From the NCBI GenBank assembly GCA_039105265.1, contig JAPFFF010000022.1:868001-932000 (forward strand): DNA of 64,000 nucleotides. Reading direction: 5' to 3'. How positions within the stretch are numbered: position 1 is the stretch's first letter; each line of letters opens with the position of its first letter. The translations under genes and the position numbers were made by a program. Below are positions 59,866 through 64,000 of this stretch, piece after piece. Source of the stretch: Tritrichomonas musculus. Its lineage: Eukaryota; Parabasalia; Tritrichomonadida; Tritrichomonadidae. Under the pieces are notes generated by a model, which saw nothing but the letters and a program-made list of their open reading frames with translations, was not told where the DNA came from and did not search any database.

Positions 59866-62754
59866 CGCATCATTATATATGAAGTACCTGATAACTATGA
59901 AATACCTGATAAATTAAACTTTGTCTTCAAGGAATATTGTTTTGGCAATACATGGAACCTACAATGGAATACTGATAAAAGTCGTGAGAATAAGGGGTAT
60001 TGGTCAGGAGATAATGCGAAAGGTCATCTTAATGGGAAAGTCATTAATAAATGGAATATTCGACCTGGTAAGAAAACAGATGGTTGCTATGGTAGCTGGG
60101 TTACGATTAAGAAAACAGACTTGCATGATAAATTGATACAGACTGATGAAGAGAATGGCTTAATGTTCTCATTATTGAAGAACTACAAACATAAGATAAG
60201 TATTGAGATGAATGATGGAAAGATACATGATGAGGATGAATGGAACCTAACATATACTAATTATGATAGGTCATTTTATGGTGGCATTGATAATGCTTTA
60301 CATCCAGGTTACTATGGAGCAGTTATTTATTACTTTGAGATGGCTCCTAATGTCATAGATAGAACAGATATGTTTGAGAAGATATATTTAGATATATATG
60401 TAAGTGAATCATCTAGAGCAACAAGGTTATCATTCAAAGTTGATAATGTGATTAAAAAGACTGATAAGTGGTTACTCGACGTCATCCCAATCCTAGATAC
60501 TATTGAGACAATTAGCTATGATTGGGACTTTTGCTTAGATGTTGGTGAAATCAGAGACATAAAATTATATTTGAGGAAGGATTATACAGACCCAATTGAT
60601 GAAATTAATTGGGATTCATCAACTAATGCATTTAAGTACATTATAGACCAACAGTTTTATGAAATAACACCAAATCCTAATGCAGCTACTACCTTATATA
60701 CAGACTACAATATTACTAGTTCGAAGATTATAACAGCTGATAATATTACTACCATGAGGAGCGATTTAAATATGTTAACCAATAATTTTGATGTAGTTAG
60801 TTATGATGTTAAGGACATAACCTCGAAAGTAAATGTGTTAAATGCAGAAATGGGAGAGACTAAAAGGATTACTAAACATTTACAAGAAGACATAGACCAG
60901 GTTAGAATAGTATCTAATGTAGCATTAGCATTTGGAGTTATAGGAACTGCAGGTAGTATAGCTAATGTTGGTCTTACATTATTTCGAACAGGGTTCACAT
61001 TTACAAAAGCTGGTATAGATGCTACTATTGAAGGTGTATCACAAGGTGAACAAGCTTTGTATCATCTAGGTGATAGAAGCAACCTACCTCCATTAAAAAT
61101 AGGAAGGTCAACTACAACTGATTTAACACCTATTATTGATTGGTGTGATGCAGAAAAGGTAGTTGTTGAATATACTGATGAAACTGAAGACATTTCAAAG
61201 ACGATAACAACATATCGAGATGCTATTGATTTATGCAACCACTTCAGGGAATCATTAAAACCTGCATTTAGGCTATTAGCTGATAAAATAAATGAGGTTA
61301 ATGAGGAAGTAGAAAATAATAACTATGTTGATAAGAATGATTTAGTAAGAGATGATACTATTGATATAGTAGGTAGTATTGTTAATAAGGAAGTACACCT
61401 TGAAGCTGAAGATGTTATTACAGATGGTACTATTAAGGCAAGGCTAATGGTTATGAAGGTTAGTGAGTTTAATGACATCGACTATGAGGAGTGTATAATA
61501 ACCATTACTATTGCAGGTGGTACTATAAGTCAATATGAGGGTAGTGATTACTTCCCAACATGCACCTTAAATGGCAAGACAATAGTTATAGCCAACCCAC
61601 AGCAAGTAAGAGTTACTGGTATAGCCATTAAAGAAAATAGTGCTGTTAGGAGAATGTCATTTGAGGTTAAGGATATAGCATATACATGTGATATAGATGC
61701 ACTTAACAACAAGGTAGACTCACTTGAAAAGATATCCCACGACAATAATGAATCAATAGCTACTATTATGAATGAATACCCCACGATTGATGAGGTTAAT
61801 GATGTGCTAAAGGAGTATGCATTAAAGAAAGATATACCAGAACCTGTTGATTTAAGTGAATATGCTCTGAAAAGCGAAATTCCAGAAATTATTGAGGGGC
61901 AAACAACTATTCAATTCAAAATCGTCAATAATACAATTCCTGATTTGGATTACGACACATATCATGAAATGATTGAGCAATATGGGTTGGATATTGTCTC
62001 ATCAAACAATTTATATACGGCTCATTATGTTCACATAGATTATTCGTACAATGACGATGATGATGATCAACCCTCTCAGATAATGCGTATCGAAGGAAGT
62101 AATTCTGGTCTTTGGATTCTGTATGACTGCCATGAATTAATCAATCCAGGAACTGGTGAAACACCGGAAATTTTATCATGTTCAATAACCAAAAATATCG
62201 AACCAACAGACAAAAACGCTTATTCGGCAAGATATGTTTCGAACACTTATGCATTAAAAAGTGAGATTCCAGAAATAATTGATACAAAAATTACTTTCAA
62301 TCAAGAATTAGAATTAACTTATGATGGAGGTAATGGTATTAATACTCTTTCGGTTCTTTATACTAATGCAAGTCAATATTTTGAAAAATGGAAACAATAT
62401 GGAATGTTATTTGATGGATATGATAAAACTGATGAAAATATTAAATATCAAGGAATATTCACTATATCAAGTATTAATAATAATGATTATATTTTAAATA
62501 ATGGCGTTCAAAATATAGCATTAACATTAGAAATGAGTTCAAGTTGTGGAGTTGTTTATGATTTTAATAACCAACATAGAATCAATGTAATAAGTTGCTA
62601 TATTGCAAATGAAGATTATGATGAAACAAACTTAAACAGTGTTGTTAATCTTGCATTTCTCCAAGATAAATATGCTTTGAAAACAGATATCTCAGAACTA
62701 CAAAATAAGATAGCAGCATTGGAAGCTAGGTTAGCTGCTCTTGAATCGAAATAA
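59866..62754 (+). pseudogene. Fibre 1 of Polinton C, C-terminal segment
   Basis: Coding resumes at IIIYEVPDNYEIPDKLNF, matching MIYEIPDDYHL in A. About 960 codons follow in one open frame: beta-rich region, PNPNAATTLYTDYN and MRSDLNMLTN block, coiled coil, hydrophobic segment (ALAFGVIGTAGSIANVG), FRESLKP helix block, the DVITDGTIKARL domain shared with B, then two different tip domains joined by YALKSEIPEI linkers, and a final coiled coil (ALEARLAALESK). The 15 or so codons before IIIYEV, including ATG 59851, come from the inserted element. Confidence 0.85.
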
Positions 62755-63068
62755 AGTAGGTACGAGATTCTCGGGGCTGGTACCTGTGCCGTTTCATAGA
62801 TGGTGAGCTTTGAGGTGGGTGGGTGGGATACTTAAGACGTTTCATAGATGGTGAGCATTGGGGTGGGCCCCTGTGCTGTTTCATAGATGGTGGGCATTGA
62901 GGTGGGTGGGTGGGATAACAAGAAAAGAAGAAGAAGAAATTTTTTTTAATTTTTAATTTTTTTTTTTTTTTATTTTTATTTTTTATTTTTATTTTTATTT
63001 TTTTTAACTAGTTCGTGTTGACGCGTGGGCAGCTTGTGCCCCGCGGAAACCGACTAGTATATACTACT
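62755..63068 (+). repeat. Right TIR of Polinton C
   Basis: Begins at the fibre stop. Three to four copies of a GTTTCATAGATGGTGRGC unit with G-rich ends (GGTGGGTGGGTGGG at about 62814-62828 and 62900-62913), a T-rich run, then GTGTTGACGCGTGGGCAG and a final TATACTACT at 63068. It matches 1303-1552 of D. Confidence 0.88.
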
Positions 63069-63278
63069 GTTAGTTCTTCCACCAGTTTTACAGTAGGTAC
63101 AGCAACATCATTAGTGGTAGAACTTTCATCATGCTGCTGTGAATTTACTACAGTAGGAATATTATCTTTTCTGTTATATCTTTCATCTGCTGCAGTCGTA
63201 GTTAAGAGTGTTGTATTTTCATAAGTAAGATCATTTTTCTTACGATATTCATTCTCAAATTCTTCTTTTATACTACAG
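63069..63278 (-). pseudogene. Unrecognised coding remnant
   Basis: On the minus strand about 65 codons are open (EEFENEYRKKNDLTYENTTL, then polar sequence) and run straight into the C terminus, so C probably inserted in this gene. No start codon is in frame and a stop lies just upstream near 63300. No family recognised. Confidence 0.35.
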
Positions 63279-64000
63279 AATTGCTGATGACCCTGAAAAA
63301 TACCCTATTTTCAACAAAAAAGATACAAAGCAAATTAGGTCTCTTGTAGAATCTTTGACGAAGAACATTGATTCTTATAATAGAAACTCTGACAAAATTA
63401 TATCAGATGTTGAGGCTTTGATGAAATTCGAAAATCAAAAAAGGCAAACCAATATAGAAACAATGAGTAAGATTGTTGATTCACCATGTACTCCAAACAT
63501 GAGTAAAGAAGAAAAAGAAAGGTTGTTACAAATATATAAAAGTTCTTCTGCTGTAGATGCTGCACAGCTTCGTAAATTTGGTTTGTTGAATGACGATTTC
63601 ACAGAAGAAAATCTGTATAATTATTACAATCGTGCTTGCTCGCCAAAAGACGATTCTGATACCAGAGTAAGAAAACTTGTTCTACAGTTGCATAATGCTA
63701 TTCGTGAGACAAACATTTTTGATGAAACTACAGAACCCAAAAACAAAAAGCAACTGAAACAATTATTAAAGTATATTTCCGAGAATGGAGATCGAGAAAT
63801 TCTTTACAATATGAATAGCGATGACAATGAAAATGAATATTTATTCGATCATAAAACAATGCCAAGAGAAGAAGTTACTGTTAATAGTGATGGAGAAATT
63901 GAAGATGAGGATGAAGTTAATGATCTTAATACATCTTTAGCAACGTACAGAGCTCCACGTAAAGAAAGAAGAACATTAGAAGATCAAGAAGTAACCTTTG
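63226..64000 (+). CDS. Unrecognised protein, open at window edge
   Basis: A single frame is open from about 63226 through the last base. Gene-like composition starts near 63277 (YYRIADDPEKYPIFNKKDTK); the first Met is at 63420. The protein is polar and helical (MSKEEKERLLQIYKSSS, LRKFGLLNDDFTEENLYNYY) with an acidic stretch near the edge (GEIEDEDEVNDLN). The true start is unknown, and the upstream part overlaps the opposite-strand remnant, suggesting a breakpoint at about 63277. It could be a host gene or part of another element. Confidence 0.55.

Larger units (their letters stand above)
32386..63068 (+). mobile_element. Polinton/Maverick C, right part, split by nested insertions
   Basis: C begins inside its major capsid gene directly at the right end of A and ends with a TIR of the D family at 63068. 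Its genes parallel those of A in reversed orientation: capsid, small conserved genes, PolB, the 17174 homologue, fibre 1. PolB is intact and reads toward the fibre gene, the opposite of A. The half carrying ATPase and integrase is missing from the window. Its fibre gene is interrupted by Polinton B and by a non-coding element. The C stretch also contains 3 kb of non-Polinton sequence (36084-38990). Confidence 0.8.

Noticed and set aside
63270-63277. TATACTAC as another Polinton terminus
   Set aside because: Only eight bases match and neighbouring sequence is coding-like, not TIR-like; chance match is likely.

Overview
The window looks like nuclear DNA of a trichomonad, most likely Trichomonas vaginalis or a close relative. 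It is AT-rich, I see no introns, and the polymerase genes start about 20 nt after a trichomonad-type initiator (TCAYW). Nearly all recognisable coding sequence belongs to Polinton/Maverick elements, the virus-like, self-synthesising transposons abundant in that lineage, plus one broken MULE transposase. No convincing housekeeping gene was seen.

Layout. (1) 1-1552 is the right end of a Polinton (D): the C-terminus of a fibre-like gene and a terminal repeat. A second, older terminus lies at 1626-1678. (2) 1679-5494 is non-coding with a 23-bp minisatellite and two strong inverted repeats. (3) 5495-8303 is a MULE transposase gene with two frameshifts and one in-frame TGA, followed by a 215-bp direct duplication and an unrecognised ORF. 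(4) 9319-32385 is Polinton A, about 23 kb with two diverged TIRs. In order it holds fibre 2, fibre 1, a divergent conserved gene, PolB (frameshift plus in-frame TGA), a GIY-YIG-like gene, four small conserved genes, the major capsid protein, two basic or proline-rich proteins, the packaging ATPase, the integrase and a candidate minor capsid gene. (5) 32386-63068 is the right part of Polinton C. It begins abruptly inside its major capsid gene where A ends; its integrase/ATPase half is absent. Its PolB is intact. Its fibre gene is split twice: by Polinton B (45411-56529, flanked by TTCAAGA repeats) and by a 1.4-kb non-coding element (58460-59865). (6) Polinton B is an 11-kb internally deleted derivative with about 99% identical TIRs, two fibre genes each with one in-frame TGA, and a deletion junction at a 5-bp microhomology. 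(7) Beyond the C terminus at 63068 are pieces of unrecognised genes, one open at the window edge.

How the genes fit together. PolB would copy the element, the integrase insert it, and the ATPase, major capsid and minor capsid candidates package it into a particle. The very long fibre-like proteins share a conserved N-terminus, a central coiled coil, a Gly/Ala-rich hydrophobic segment and swappable C-terminal domains joined by YALKSEI linkers, which fits variable surface spikes. Two regulatory patterns recur: an ATTTTTTT tract 4-13 nt before many start codons in A and B, and a 15-19 bp divergent start region between fibre 1 and its neighbour in A, B and C.
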